DNA of 64,000 nucleotides from Clostridiaceae bacterium (GCA_012718915.1 JAAYBI010000015.1:1-64000), one strand, 5' to 3'; shown: positions 18,742 through 27,523, counted from the stretch's first letter. Notes: a model not told the origin generated them from the letters alone. Translations and numbers: made by a program.

Positions 18742-20898
18742 ATTAATAGAAATTTTCATGCGACTACCGTAATAATGAAGCGCTCAATAGTTTGTACGAG
18801 TTATAAAAATACTAATTTTACTCGTATAGTTGCTATGCTCTTGTCTGCGATTGTGATATTAGGGTCGCTCTATCTTGTGCCTATGCAAGAAGTTTCTGCA
18901 GATCTCGTTTTGAACGCAACGATTTCCGCAAAGGAAGCGAATGTAAGATCTTCAACTTCATCCGCGTCCACTTTAGTCGCGACGCTTAATTCCGGGCATC
19001 GTGTCATGGTTGAGGGTGAACCGATTCCGGGGGAAATGGTTACGGCGTATAATTCCGATCTCTGGTATCTAATTACATTTGTGGATACGGAGGGCGTACA
19101 ACAGAGCGGATATATTCTTGCACCATTTGTGGTATTGGATGTCGCTTATACTGAAGACCCGGCATTTGAGGAAATGATTCTGGATTTTCCTGAGTCCTAT
19201 AAATTCTACTTAAGAATGCTCCATACTCAATATCCGTTATGGCGATTTGAGCCACAGATGATTTCTCTGGATTGGAACACTGTAGTTCAGAATGAGTCCG
19301 GAATTGGTCGCAGTCTTATTTGGAATGGACGAAATGATGCTTGGAAATCAGCACATACTGTAAATGACGCGTCTTTGCCGGGATGGCAGCCGAATATTGC
19401 GGATGCTTATAATTGGTTAACCAATCAATATGTTGTTTATGATGCCGGCGGATGGGTTAATGCGTCTTCCGGGATCATTGGATACTACATGGATCCCAGA
19501 AACTTTTTGACGGACACGCAGGTATTTCAGTTTTTGAAATTGTCTTATGATCCGGCACTTCAGAACCGTGACGGTGTGGTCAATATGCTTTCCGGAACCA
19601 CAATGGCATCAACTCAGATTGTTAATAGCGCCGGTGCCGCAATATCCTACGCTGATGCCTTTATGGATGCAGCAATCACTTACAATGTGAATCCATATTT
19701 TCTGGCGGCTCGTGTCCGACAAGAAGTGGTGCTCGGCGATGGATCTTTCAGTGGATCGGCTTCCGGCAACTATCCAAATTATCAAGGATTCTACAATTTT
19801 TATAATATTGGCGCATCATCATCAACGGATCCGATCGCTTTAGCCCTCCGGTTTGCCCAATCAACATCTTCCGATCCGGCCAAGAATCACGGACGTCCCT
19901 GGAATACTCCTTACAAAGCAATCCTTGGTGGTGCGAGCTGGATTGATGCTGGTTATATTTCTGTCGGTCAGGATACACTCTATTTACAAAAATGGCACGT
20001 GATACCTATTCCGATTTGGGGACTTTATAACCATCAATATATGACCAATATTGAAGCCGCGGCTTCTGAAGCGACAAAACTTAAATCCGCTTATACCTGT
20101 CCCGGTTCGCTACCTCTTACGGAGCAAGTGCTAACATTCAAGATTCCGATATACCAAAATATGCCCGAGTCCCGGGTGCCCCCTCCGGCAAAGCTTGGTA
20201 ATCCCAACAATTGGCTGACGAGCTTATCGGTCGAGGGTATTCCGCTGACGCCATCTTTTGATCCCAATATCTTACAGTATGATATTCTTGTGAGTAGCGC
20301 CACCACCTCCATTAACGTATCCGCAATCAAGGCTTCAACATTGTCAACAGTCAGCGGTCTCGGTGTTTGCGAGCTTAGTGTCGGTGTTAATGCGATTGAC
20401 ATTTCTGTGATTGCACAGAACGGAATCGTCAAAACCTACACCATTAATGTGGTACGAATGGATGAGACTCAGGTGCCGCAGTTCACGACTACCTACACGG
20501 TTCAAGGTGCCTATATCAGAGGCGTTCACGAGAAGCAGTCTATTAATGATTTTTTAGCGACGATCATCCCGAATGAAGGCTATGTCGTTGAGCTCTTTGA
20601 TGTTACCGGAGCGCCCAAGGCTTTGGATGCCGTCATGTGCACCGGCGATATTTTTAAGGTGAAAAATGCCGCGGGCGAGCAGGTGAATTATTACATTATT
20701 TCAGTGATTGGAGATGCATCCGGAGATGGTCGAATTAATTCATATGATTTAACAATTATCGCAAAGTATGTCATTAAAGAACTTGCTTTCTCCGGTTCAT
20801 CAATTCAGTCGGCGGATGTGAATAATGATGGCCGCGTAAATAGTTATGATTTGACGTTAATAGCTAAACATGTTATTAAAGTAACCCCGTTGTATTGA
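18742..20898 (+). CDS. Secreted SH3b-glucosaminidase with C-terminal dockerin
   Basis: A putative cell-wall hydrolase. Domain order: signal peptide (VAMLLSAIVILGSLYLVP, cut near VSA), bacterial SH3-like domain (AKEANVRSSTS), endo-beta-N-acetylglucosaminidase-like catalytic domain (about 19200-20100, with YNVNPYFLAARVRQE and GFYNFYNIGA), cadherin-like beta-sandwich domain (LTSLSVEGIPLTPSFDPN), then a type I-like dockerin at 20713-20889. The dockerin has two near-identical calcium loops, DASGDGRINSYD and DVNNDGRVNSYD, each followed by LTxIAKxVIK. The start is uncertain. GGAGGG at 18729-18734 points to ATT at 18742; a TTG at 18727 overlaps that site, and the ATG at 18775 has none. The next gene encodes a cohesin protein, its likely partner. 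Confidence 0.82.
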   Translation: MNRNFHATTVIMKRSIVCTSYKNTNFTRIVAMLLSAIVILGSLYLVPMQEVSADLVLNATISAKEANVRSSTSSASTLVATLNSGHRVMVEGEPIPGEMVTAYNSDLWYLITFVDTEGVQQSGYILAPFVVLDVAYTEDPAFEEMILDFPESYKFYLRMLHTQYPLWRFEPQMISLDWNTVVQNESGIGRSLIWNGRNDAWKSAHTVNDASLPGWQPNIADAYNWLTNQYVVYDAGGWVNASSGIIGYYMDPRNFLTDTQVFQFLKLSYDPALQNRDGVVNMLSGTTMASTQIVNSAGAAISYADAFMDAAITYNVNPYFLAARVRQEVVLGDGSFSGSASGNYPNYQGFYNFYNIGASSSTDPIALALRFAQSTSSDPAKNHGRPWNTPYKAILGGASWIDAGYISVGQDTLYLQKWHVIPIPIWGLYNHQYMTNIEAAASEATKLKSAYTCPGSLPLTEQVLTFKIPIYQNMPESRVPPPAKLGNPNNWLTSLSVEGIPLTPSFDPNILQYDILVSSATTSINVSAIKASTLSTVSGLGVCELSVGVNAIDISVIAQNGIVKTYTINVVRMDETQVPQFTTTYTVQGAYIRGVHEKQSINDFLATIIPNEGYVVELFDVTGAPKALDAVMCTGDIFKVKNAAGEQVNYYIISVIGDASGDGRINSYDLTIIAKYVIKELAFSGSSIQSADVNNDGRVNSYDLTLIAKHVIKVTPLY

Positions 20899-20908
20899 GA
20901 GGTAATAG

Positions 20909-22927
20909 ATGAATAAAATCAGATTTATGAAAATATTGGCAATGTTGCTTATCTCGGGTATTCTGCTATCATTTATGCCGATAGAAAAACTATCCGCTTC
21001 GGCATCACCTTCACTTAGCATATCCGGAAACTCCGAGGTGGGTGGTACGATTACCGCGGTGGTGACTATTTCGGGTCCCGAAGGAACCTATGAAAGCTTT
21101 TCCGGCGGCTTTTCTTACGATGCGACTTTGTTAAGATTGGATTCGATTACGCAAGGCGGATTTTCATCAGGTACGTGGGACGCTTCGGTAGCAAATAGTT
21201 GGTTTACAGCATATAATGCCACCATCCCAAGCGGTACTCGAGTAGTTAGCGCATCCTTTACTTGCTTGGCTGCCGGTAGTGCAACAATATCTCTAGTCGA
21301 TTTTGAGGTCGATAATATTGATTCATCAGCCTCTGCTTCTGTGAATATCGTCCAACCGGTTCCCAAATCCTCCGAGAATAATCTCAGCTCACTTCAGGTC
21401 TCTCCGGGTACGCTATCGCCCTCATTTTCCGCGGGAAAAACTTCTTATTCAATGACAGTAGAAGAAACCGTATCAAAAATTACCGTATCCGCTGTTCCGG
21501 CGGATACCAAGGCTACGATATCACTCAATGGGGTGCAGAATAACCTAAAGCCGGGTGATAATACGGTCAAGATTACGGTAAAAGCAGAAAACGGTGCCAC
21601 AAAAGTATATTCGATACTCGTCACGCGAGCACAGGGGCCGACACCATCGCCGACCCCTTCGCCGGTTCCTTTACCATTAATGGCATATCGTGATCAGGAG
21701 TTTGTGATACTGAATTTTGATGATGAAACCACAATTATGGAAGGTTTTTCCTTAACTACTGCAAAGTATAAAGGAGTCGATATTCCTGTTATCAAGACGG
21801 TATTGCCCAATCAGACCATTTTGCTCCTTGTATCCCTGCTTACCGATGAAGGCCAGCGCTATTTTATTTATGATGAAGTAAATTCCTCTGTAATGCCATA
21901 TATTTATTACACGCAAGCCGAAAGAAGCCTCGTGTTTATCTCTCCGGATGCATCAACACCTATTCCGAAAGGTTACGAGGCTTTTGATTTTGAATATGAG
22001 TCACAGATCATCACTGCTTATCGATTAATCAGCGACCCGCAAAGCCCTCAAATTCTTGTATTTCTTATGGGTGAAGATGGCGTTGGAAGCTATTTCTATT
22101 ACGATTCCGAGCAAAAACTAATATTGCCTTATCGCGGAGAGGTAATGATTCTTTTGCCGACTCCGACGATGGAACCGACGCCTGTACCGACCACGGTTCT
22201 GCCGACACAGTCGCAGACTGAAGCGCCAACAGAGAGTATTTCGGATACTAATCCGTTGTCGCTCGCCGCAATGCTGTCTGACTTTGGAAATCCTTTAACC
22301 TTATTGTTTTACACCGCTTGTTTGTTTGTGTTATTGCTTATTGCAGCAATAATTATCCTGCTCATAAAGAGTCGTATGAGCGGTGTGGAAGAGGAGGAGG
22401 TTAACTTTGAGGGATATGACACAATGTCTTCTGATCCGGAAAACGAACTTTACTCGTATCCCTACGACGAGCAAGATTCAGGAGAAGTAATGAATCAAAA
22501 GACTTCAATAATTCCGCCTGTCATTTTTGGAGATAATCTTGGGATTAACGAAAAGATCAGCGAACATGATCATCCTTCATCAAACCATAATTCAGTCGAT
22601 AAAGAAGAATATGTTAACCCGGTGATGATCCGACATAACCCATCAGTGCGGCCGGTGAATCTTGATTCGCTCTCATTACTCGACAATCAAGTGGTAGGTG
22701 CTCCTCAGACTTCGGCTCCGCTGACAAGTGATCCCGTTCAAAAACCCATCCCGGTCAGACTTAGAATGGAAATGATGGAAGAGTCAAAAGCGGAAGTGCT
22801 TAATGAAACAGCAGCGATAGATATAGATGAAATTCGTCTTAATCGATCAGAATTACATTTTCCGAATGATAGTGAAATTCGGAAAGAAGATTCTGTTGAA
22901 CCATTAAAATTTGATCCGGATTTATAA
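20909..22927 (+). CDS. Membrane-anchored cohesin-domain protein
   Basis: A 672-residue type I membrane protein. A signal peptide (ILAMLLISGILLSFMP) is followed by a cohesin-like beta-sandwich at about residues 33-150 (LSISGNSEVGGTITAVVTIS and the FSGGFSYDATLLRL strand). A cadherin-like domain follows (NNLSSLQVSPGTLSPSFSAG), then a Pro/Thr linker (PTPSPTPSPVPLP), a domain of unknown fold, a second linker, one transmembrane helix at about 464-487, and a cytoplasmic tail of about 185 residues, acidic and probably disordered. It starts 10 bases after the dockerin gene. I infer that the cohesin holds the neighbouring dockerin-bearing glucosaminidase at the cell surface. The long inner tail is unusual for a scaffoldin and suggests a link to internal proteins. 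Confidence 0.78.
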   Translation: MNKIRFMKILAMLLISGILLSFMPIEKLSASASPSLSISGNSEVGGTITAVVTISGPEGTYESFSGGFSYDATLLRLDSITQGGFSSGTWDASVANSWFTAYNATIPSGTRVVSASFTCLAAGSATISLVDFEVDNIDSSASASVNIVQPVPKSSENNLSSLQVSPGTLSPSFSAGKTSYSMTVEETVSKITVSAVPADTKATISLNGVQNNLKPGDNTVKITVKAENGATKVYSILVTRAQGPTPSPTPSPVPLPLMAYRDQEFVILNFDDETTIMEGFSLTTAKYKGVDIPVIKTVLPNQTILLLVSLLTDEGQRYFIYDEVNSSVMPYIYYTQAERSLVFISPDASTPIPKGYEAFDFEYESQIITAYRLISDPQSPQILVFLMGEDGVGSYFYYDSEQKLILPYRGEVMILLPTPTMEPTPVPTTVLPTQSQTEAPTESISDTNPLSLAAMLSDFGNPLTLLFYTACLFVLLLIAAIIILLIKSRMSGVEEEEVNFEGYDTMSSDPENELYSYPYDEQDSGEVMNQKTSIIPPVIFGDNLGINEKISEHDHPSSNHNSVDKEEYVNPVMIRHNPSVRPVNLDSLSLLDNQVVGAPQTSAPLTSDPVQKPIPVRLRMEMMEESKAEVLNETAAIDIDEIRLNRSELHFPNDSEIRKEDSVEPLKFDPDL

Positions 22928-22969
22928 TGGGTTATACTTGTCGGGAATGAATGATATTTGGAGGTTGCC

Positions 22970-23701
22970 ATGATTAATTTGCGTGGAAAATGGGCATTTA
23001 TTACGGGAGCAAGCCGGGGCTTAGGATACCAGATGGCACAGTACCTGGCAGATCAAGGATGTCATTTAGTCTTGCACAGCAGATCTTTATCGGGCACGTC
23101 AAGTCTTTCTCGACAACTTGAGTTTAAAGGAATCCAAACTCGATCTATAGAGTGTGATCTTTCAAGTGTCGAAGAAGTAGAGTCCATGCTCAAAACACTG
23201 GATGAAATGGATATTGTCATTGATGTTGTTTTTAATAATGCCGGATTACAAATCGGATATCATAGTGATTTTTTGAACACACCGATTGATGACTTCGAGG
23301 TCAGTTTTAAGGTGAATACCGTTGCTCCTGCTATGATAAGCTATCATTTTTTAAAGCAAATGAAAGCTCGTGGATTTGGTCGAATAATTAATACGACAAG
23401 TGGTATCCAAAATGAACCGGAGCAGGCCGGTTACTCTGCCAGTAAAGCGGCTCTTGATAAGTTTACTATGGACATTGGCGGCAAGTTTGATGGTACGGAT
23501 GTCATGATAGCGGTCGTCGATCCGGGCTGGTGTCGGACCGACATGGGGGGGCCTAATGCGCCCAACCCACCGGAGAGTGCTTTGCCGGGGATGGTCGTCG
23601 GTGCTTTTGCTGATGATAAGAAAAGTCCGCGTTACATTCGCGCTCAAGATTTTTCCGGTTTATCGCTTGAAGATGCTGTAAAGAAACTTCAACTTGAGTA
23701 G
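22970..23701 (+). CDS. Short-chain dehydrogenase/reductase
   Basis: A 243-residue classical SDR. The NAD(P)-binding loop is TGASRGLG near the N-terminus, NNAG follows in the middle, and the catalytic tetrad includes the YSASK motif (Tyr-x3-Lys) with an upstream TTSG serine. Substrate is not predictable; the basic residue context after strand 2 (HSRSLSG) leans towards NADP. The ATG at 22970 is five bases after GGAGG (22960-22964); a TTG at 22958 is upstream of that site and is rejected. It is monocistronic as far as can be seen and converges with the NAD synthetase gene. Confidence 0.88.
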   Translation: MINLRGKWAFITGASRGLGYQMAQYLADQGCHLVLHSRSLSGTSSLSRQLEFKGIQTRSIECDLSSVEEVESMLKTLDEMDIVIDVVFNNAGLQIGYHSDFLNTPIDDFEVSFKVNTVAPAMISYHFLKQMKARGFGRIINTTSGIQNEPEQAGYSASKAALDKFTMDIGGKFDGTDVMIAVVDPGWCRTDMGGPNAPNPPESALPGMVVGAFADDKKSPRYIRAQDFSGLSLEDAVKKLQLE

Positions 23702-23729
23702 TGACGATAAGATTTTTGCACGATGAATT

Positions 23730-23769
23730 GGGCGTTAGCATTTTTGAGAAATCATTGATGCTGACGCCC
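23730..23769. terminator. Long hairpin between convergent genes
   Basis: GGGCGTTAGCAT (23730-23741) pairs with ATGCTGACGCCC (23758-23769) over 12 base pairs with one wobble. It lies between the convergent SDR and NAD synthetase genes. There is no good T-tract on either strand, so termination activity is uncertain. Confidence 0.45.
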
Positions 23770-23827
23770 TGTTAATTTCGAAAATGTGTATAGGCCACTA
23801 ATCCGCCATTTGGCGAAAACAAAAGGG

Positions 23828-25750
23828 TTATAATGATTCTATGCTTTTCATCCATGCGTCTACCAAGGCATCGCTTGGCATTCTCCAATCTCCTCGAGGT
23901 GACAGAGATACTGAACCGACTTTCGGACCGTCAGGCAGGCATGACCGTTTAAACTGTTGGGAAAAGAATCGCCTTATGAATACTTTGAGCCATTTCACGA
24001 TAGTCTGGAAATCATAAGTATCCATAAAAGCTAAAGTAGCCATATATGCAATTTTTGATGGAGAAAAGCCGTATCTTATAAAATAATAGAGGAAGAAATC
24101 GTGTAATTCATATGGACCGACTAAATCTTCGGTAATCTGAGTCATGGTGTCATTGTCATGCGGTATGAGCTCCGGACTCGGAGGAGTTGCGGCGATATCA
24201 CAAAGAACCTCGGCAATATCCGGTTCGGATTGCCTTGCGCTGAATAGCACCAGATCTTTGACCAAGGTTTTCGGAACCGAAGCATTAACCGAATACATCG
24301 ACATGTGATCCCCGTTGTATGTCGCCCAACCTAATGCGAGTTCTGACAGATCGCCGGTCCCAATAACGAGTCCGTTAAATCGATTAGCAAGATCCATCAG
24401 AATCTGGGTGCGCTCGCGTGCCTGTGAGTTTTCGTAAGTAACATCATGTATGTTTGGGTCGTGTCCGATATCTTTAAAATGAAGCGCGACGGCATCATGT
24501 ATGGGTATGGTCATAAATGTTGTGTCAGACTTGGTCGAAAAAATTTCTGAATTTTCACGAGTACGAGAAGTTGAGCCGTAGCCCGGCATACTTATCGTGT
24601 AGATGCCTTTATGTGGCAGGCCAAGGATATCAAATGCACGTATGGTTACGATCAGTGCCAGTGTCGAGTCTAAGCCACCGGATACACCGATGATGGCCGA
24701 TTTAGAGTTTGTGTGGGACAGGCGTCTGGCCAGACCGTGTGCTTGGATATTAAGTATGTCATTGCATCGTTTGTCGCGATCTGAATGATCCGAAGGAACA
24801 AATGGATGTTTGTCAAAGAGACGCACGGTATCGCGTGAAGCCTTAATATTGGGCAATGAAAAATCCGTACGAATGTAATCGGAGCTTAAATGTTGAGCGG
24901 TTAGATCCGGAAAAGTCGATTGTCTCAAGCGGTCTTGCGTCAGTAATTCAATATCGATATCTTGAAAGATCAATCCGTCAGAAAAAAGCGTTGACTCGCA
25001 AAGAACTTTACCGTTCTCTGAAATGATATTATGCCCCGCAAAGACCATGTCGGTCGTGGATTCTCCGGTTCCTGCATCGGCATATGCATAGGCGCATATT
25101 AATCTTGCCGATTGCATGCGGACAAGATCACGACGAAATTCGGCTTTTGTGACTAATTCGTCGCTGGCTGACAGGTTAAGTATTACGGTAGCACCGAATG
25201 CGGCATGAGAAGAAGAGGGTGGAGACGGAACAAATAAATCTTCGCATATTTCAACAGATATGCGAAGTTCGGGCAGGTCGTTACAAACAAAAATCTGATT
25301 GCTGCCAAAAGGATAGGATTGTCCGTTGAATTGAATCGTCCCCGAAGACGGGCCGGCGCTGAAGTGTCGACGTTCGTAAAATTCGCCAAAATTGGGGATG
25401 TTTTTTTTGGGAACAAATCCCAGAATTTGACCGTGGCAAATTACTGCCGCGCAATTATAAAGCTTTGAGTGATATGCAATTGGCAGACCGACCGTGAACA
25501 CAATCGGAATATCTTTTGTGTCTTCGACGATTTTTATCAATGATGCCACGGCTTGCGCACGCAATATTTTCTGAAGAAACAAATCGGAACATGTGTACCC
25601 TGTCAATGACAGTTCAGGAAAACATAAGACCGAGACGCCGGCTGCGGAAGCCTTGGTGACTTCGGTAACAATTATTTCGGCGTTGCGAAGAGGATCGCCC
25701 AGAACGACTTTTGGCGTGCAGGACCCGATACGAATTAAGCCATGTTTCAT
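23828..25750 (-). CDS. nadE: Glutamine-dependent NAD+ synthetase
   Basis: Makes NAD from deamido-NAD, ATP and glutamine in the cytosol. The 640-residue two-domain form is present. The N-terminal nitrilase-type glutaminase has the catalytic triad in FPELSLTGY (Glu), PKKNIPNFGEFYE (Lys) and EICEDLF (Cys). The C-terminal synthetase has the PP-loop GVSGGLDSTLAL and the GTGDLSELALGW motif. Minus-strand AAAGGAA precedes the ATG. The ammonia made by the first domain is passed to the second through an internal tunnel in this family. It has its own promoter, divergent from the GNAT gene. Confidence 0.95.
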   Translation of the reverse strand: MKHGLIRIGSCTPKVVLGDPLRNAEIIVTEVTKASAAGVSVLCFPELSLTGYTCSDLFLQKILRAQAVASLIKIVEDTKDIPIVFTVGLPIAYHSKLYNCAAVICHGQILGFVPKKNIPNFGEFYERRHFSAGPSSGTIQFNGQSYPFGSNQIFVCNDLPELRISVEICEDLFVPSPPSSSHAAFGATVILNLSASDELVTKAEFRRDLVRMQSARLICAYAYADAGTGESTTDMVFAGHNIISENGKVLCESTLFSDGLIFQDIDIELLTQDRLRQSTFPDLTAQHLSSDYIRTDFSLPNIKASRDTVRLFDKHPFVPSDHSDRDKRCNDILNIQAHGLARRLSHTNSKSAIIGVSGGLDSTLALIVTIRAFDILGLPHKGIYTISMPGYGSTSRTRENSEIFSTKSDTTFMTIPIHDAVALHFKDIGHDPNIHDVTYENSQARERTQILMDLANRFNGLVIGTGDLSELALGWATYNGDHMSMYSVNASVPKTLVKDLVLFSARQSEPDIAEVLCDIAATPPSPELIPHDNDTMTQITEDLVGPYELHDFFLYYFIRYGFSPSKIAYMATLAFMDTYDFQTIVKWLKVFIRRFFSQQFKRSCLPDGPKVGSVSLSPRGDWRMPSDALVDAWMKSIESL

Positions 25751-25788
25751 AATTATGTTCCTTTCAAATTATAAGGCTAATCATCTCT

Positions 25789-25794
25789 ATTATA
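25789..25794 (-). promoter_or_regulatory. -10 box of the nadE promoter
   Basis: TATAAT on the minus strand, 39 bases before the nadE start; the matching -35 (GTGTTT at 17 bases) is poor. Confidence 0.45.
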
Positions 25795-25817
25795 CAACAA
25801 TCACCATCTCGAAACAC

Positions 25818-25846
25818 TTTGGCGGGCGTTTCTTTAATGATATAAT
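25818..25846 (+). promoter_or_regulatory. Promoter of the GNAT gene
   Basis: TTTGGC, a 17-base spacer and TATAAT (25841-25846), with a TGA ahead of the -10. It lies 36 bases before the ATG. Confidence 0.55.
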
Positions 25847-25881
25847 TCAAATGTTAGTCTAATCGTTACGGGGTGTTGATT

Positions 25882-26484
25882 ATGCGGTTCTATTCTAAAG
25901 AAAAGCGTCCGTTTTATGAAATTGAAACCGATAGACTCTTTTTGCGAATATTGCCTTCTTCTTATGCTGAAGAAGTAGCGGATTATCTCCTTCGAAATCG
26001 AGATTATCATAAACCGTTTCAACAAATTCATGATGATTCATATTTTTCGCTTGAAGTTCAGCGGCAATATTTGAAATATGATTTGCGTTCGTTTCGATTA
26101 GCAGAGCAATTTGGTTTTTGGATATTTCTCAAAGACTCGCCGGTGCGCGTGGTTGGCAGACTATCATTTGTATCAGTCATCAGAGGTGCGATGCAATCAT
26201 GTTTCATGGGATATCATTTAGATAAAGATATAGTTGGCTTCGGATACATGAGCGAAGCGATAAGGGCAGGATGCAAATATATGTTTACGGAGCAGCATTT
26301 ACATCGAATTCAAGCGGATGTGATGCCACGCAATGAGAGATCTAATCGCACCATCTTGCGATCCGGCTTCATGAGTCAAGGGCTAAATAAAGATTACATG
26401 GCGATCAACGGTCGATGGGAGGACCACAATACTTATGCGCTGATAAATCCGGATTTTCATGACAATACCATATTAGACGAATGA
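25882..26484 (+). CDS. GNAT-family N-acetyltransferase (RimJ/RimL type)
   Basis: A 200-residue acetyl-CoA-dependent acetyltransferase. The fold is recognisable from the start pattern EIETDRLFLRILPSSYAEEV, the loop MGYHLDKDIVGFGYMSEAIR where acetyl-CoA pyrophosphate binds, and HRIQADVMPRNERSNRTILR, typical of the RimJ/RimL group that acetylates protein N-termini or small molecules. The substrate is unknown. ATG at 25882 is six bases after GGGGTG; GTG at 25873 and TTG at 25876 in frame are less likely. It shares a divergent promoter region with nadE. Confidence 0.85.
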   Translation: MRFYSKEKRPFYEIETDRLFLRILPSSYAEEVADYLLRNRDYHKPFQQIHDDSYFSLEVQRQYLKYDLRSFRLAEQFGFWIFLKDSPVRVVGRLSFVSVIRGAMQSCFMGYHLDKDIVGFGYMSEAIRAGCKYMFTEQHLHRIQADVMPRNERSNRTILRSGFMSQGLNKDYMAINGRWEDHNTYALINPDFHDNTILDE

Positions 26485-26523
26485 ATTTTCAAAATATGTA
26501 TAGGATGATTTGATTATTAGCGC

Positions 26524-26529
26524 TATAAT
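26524..26529 (+). promoter_or_regulatory. -10 box upstream of the SH3 lipoprotein
   Basis: TATAAT in CGCTATAATAAG, 55 bases before the start codon. No good -35 box is seen at 16-18 bases. Confidence 0.4.
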
Positions 26530-26584
26530 AAGTATGATATTTCTACCTTATTGATATTAACTTGTATATGGGAGGTTTAGATTC

Positions 26585-27028
26585 ATGCATAAGGCTCAAT
26601 TCATCAAGGTGATCACCGTTTCTGCATTGGTGTTCGCTCTCGGTTTCTCGATTGCGGCTTGCGGCAAGAAGGACGATAAAGCGAAGGCCTCCGCGAGCAA
26701 TAGCAGTCAATCTTCTATTCCCTCTCAGATGATTACGCTTGCTACAACTACAACCGCTCCGACAATTGTATTTTCCGGTTCCTTGCCTTCGAATGATGAA
26801 GTTGAGACATGGACGATTACCCCGATTGATCCGGCGCTTACCAAGTACGTTAAGGTTAATTCCGGATATCTTAAAGTCCGAAAGGGACCCGGCAAGGATT
26901 ATGATCAAGTTGCTGCTCTTTCTAAGAATATGCAGGTGGTGGTTATCGGTAAGACCGATGGTAACTGGTATAAGCTTGACGATGGTTATTATGTTTCAGG
27001 GGATTATTTATCCGATACGACGACTTAA
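26585..27028 (+). CDS. SH3-domain lipoprotein
   Basis: A 147-residue predicted lipoprotein. The signal peptide ends in a lipobox (SIAAC, Cys at residue 26), so it should be anchored on the outer face of the membrane. After a serine/threonine-rich spacer comes a bacterial SH3 domain at about residues 85-143 (YLKVRKGPGKDYDQV, then DGNWYKLDDGYYVSGDYL). Such domains bind peptidoglycan peptides. GGGAGG precedes the ATG. It is a single gene with its own terminator. Together with the upstream SH3-glucosaminidase it belongs to the cell-wall-related set in this window. Confidence 0.85.
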   Translation: MHKAQFIKVITVSALVFALGFSIAACGKKDDKAKASASNSSQSSIPSQMITLATTTTAPTIVFSGSLPSNDEVETWTITPIDPALTKYVKVNSGYLKVRKGPGKDYDQVAALSKNMQVVVIGKTDGNWYKLDDGYYVSGDYLSDTTT

Positions 27029-27050
27029 GAACTCCGTAATTTGTCATTTC

Positions 27051-27079
27051 GGCCGATGCTTTGCATCGGCCTTTTTTTT
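27051..27079 (+). terminator. Terminator of the SH3 lipoprotein gene
   Basis: GGCCGATGC and GCATCGGCC form a perfect 9-bp stem with a TTT loop, followed by eight T residues. Confidence 0.95.
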
Positions 27080-27157
27080 ATTCTCGATAGTGATTTCTCC
27101 TGAATTCGATTAACGGACATACCGGACATCACTTTTTCGATGACGCCTGATTTAGTA

Positions 27158-27186
27158 TAGACAAGGCGAAAATGTTGTTGTATTAT
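27158..27186 (+). promoter_or_regulatory. Promoter of the tRNA-Gly/Arg operon
   Basis: TAGACA (27158-27163), a 17-base spacer and TATTAT (27181-27186), 44 bases before tRNA-Gly. Confidence 0.65.
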
Positions 27187-27229
27187 ATCAAGGCAAGTTT
27201 GATGACTTTACGACTGGTTTATTTTATTT

Positions 27230-27303
27230 GCGGGTGTAGTTCAATGGTAGAACTCCAGCCTTCCAAGCTGATCACGTGGGTTCGATTCCCATCACCCGCT
27301 CCA
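27230..27303 (+). tRNA. tRNA-Gly (TCC anticodon)
   Basis: Acceptor GCGGGTG pairs with CACCCGC, the discriminator is T, and CCA is encoded. The anticodon loop CTTCCAA gives TCC, reading GGA/GGG. Confidence 0.95.
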
Positions 27304-27305
27304 CT

Positions 27306-27331
27306 CTTTGGCGGTCGAGAGGCCGCCAAAG
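27306..27331 (+). other. Strong hairpin between tRNA-Gly and tRNA-Arg
   Basis: CTTTGGCGG (27306-27314) pairs perfectly with CCGCCAAAG (27323-27331). No T-tract follows, so it is not a terminator. It is related to the spacer element at 18383-18400 and may guide RNase cleavage. Confidence 0.5.
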
Positions 27332-27338
27332 TCATCTT

Positions 27339-27415
27339 GGGTCTATAGCTCAGCAGGATAGAGCAACAGCCTTCTAAGCTGTGGGTCGGAGGTTCGAGTC
27401 CTCCTAGGCTCACCA
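27339..27415 (+). tRNA. tRNA-Arg (TCT anticodon)
   Basis: Acceptor GGGTCTA pairs with TAGGCTC (two wobbles), the discriminator is A, and CCA is encoded. The anticodon loop CTTCTAA gives TCT, reading AGA/AGG. Confidence 0.94.
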
Positions 27416-27417
27416 AG

Positions 27418-27442
27418 GGATCGTTTAGACGATCCTTTTTTT
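27418..27442 (+). terminator. Terminator of the tRNA-Gly/Arg operon
   Basis: GGATCGT pairs with ACGATCC around TTAG, followed by seven T residues. Confidence 0.93.
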
Positions 27443-27490
27443 ATTCGTCTATTCCAAACTTGGTGTAAAATACTCAGTATTGTCCGACGT

Positions 27491-27523
27491 AATCCTACGA
27501 TTTGAAATCAGATTGTTAGGATT
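27491..27523 (+). promoter_or_regulatory. Leader hairpin upstream of the topoisomerase pair
   Basis: AATCCTA (27491-27497) and TAGGATT (27517-27523) form a 7-bp stem with a small inner stem (GATT/AATC). It lies in the ~140-base leader behind a weak -10 (TAAAAT at 27466-27471). The role is unknown. Confidence 0.3.

Noticed and set aside
23804-23815. CGCC-ATTT-GGCG hairpin near the nadE stop as its terminator
   Set aside because: The stem is only four base pairs and no T-tract follows on the minus strand.
23776-26505. Similar stretches around AAAATrTGTATAGG downstream of the SDR and GNAT genes as a small repeat family
   Set aside because: Only about 17 of 20 bases match, there are only two copies, and neither has a structure or target-site duplication.
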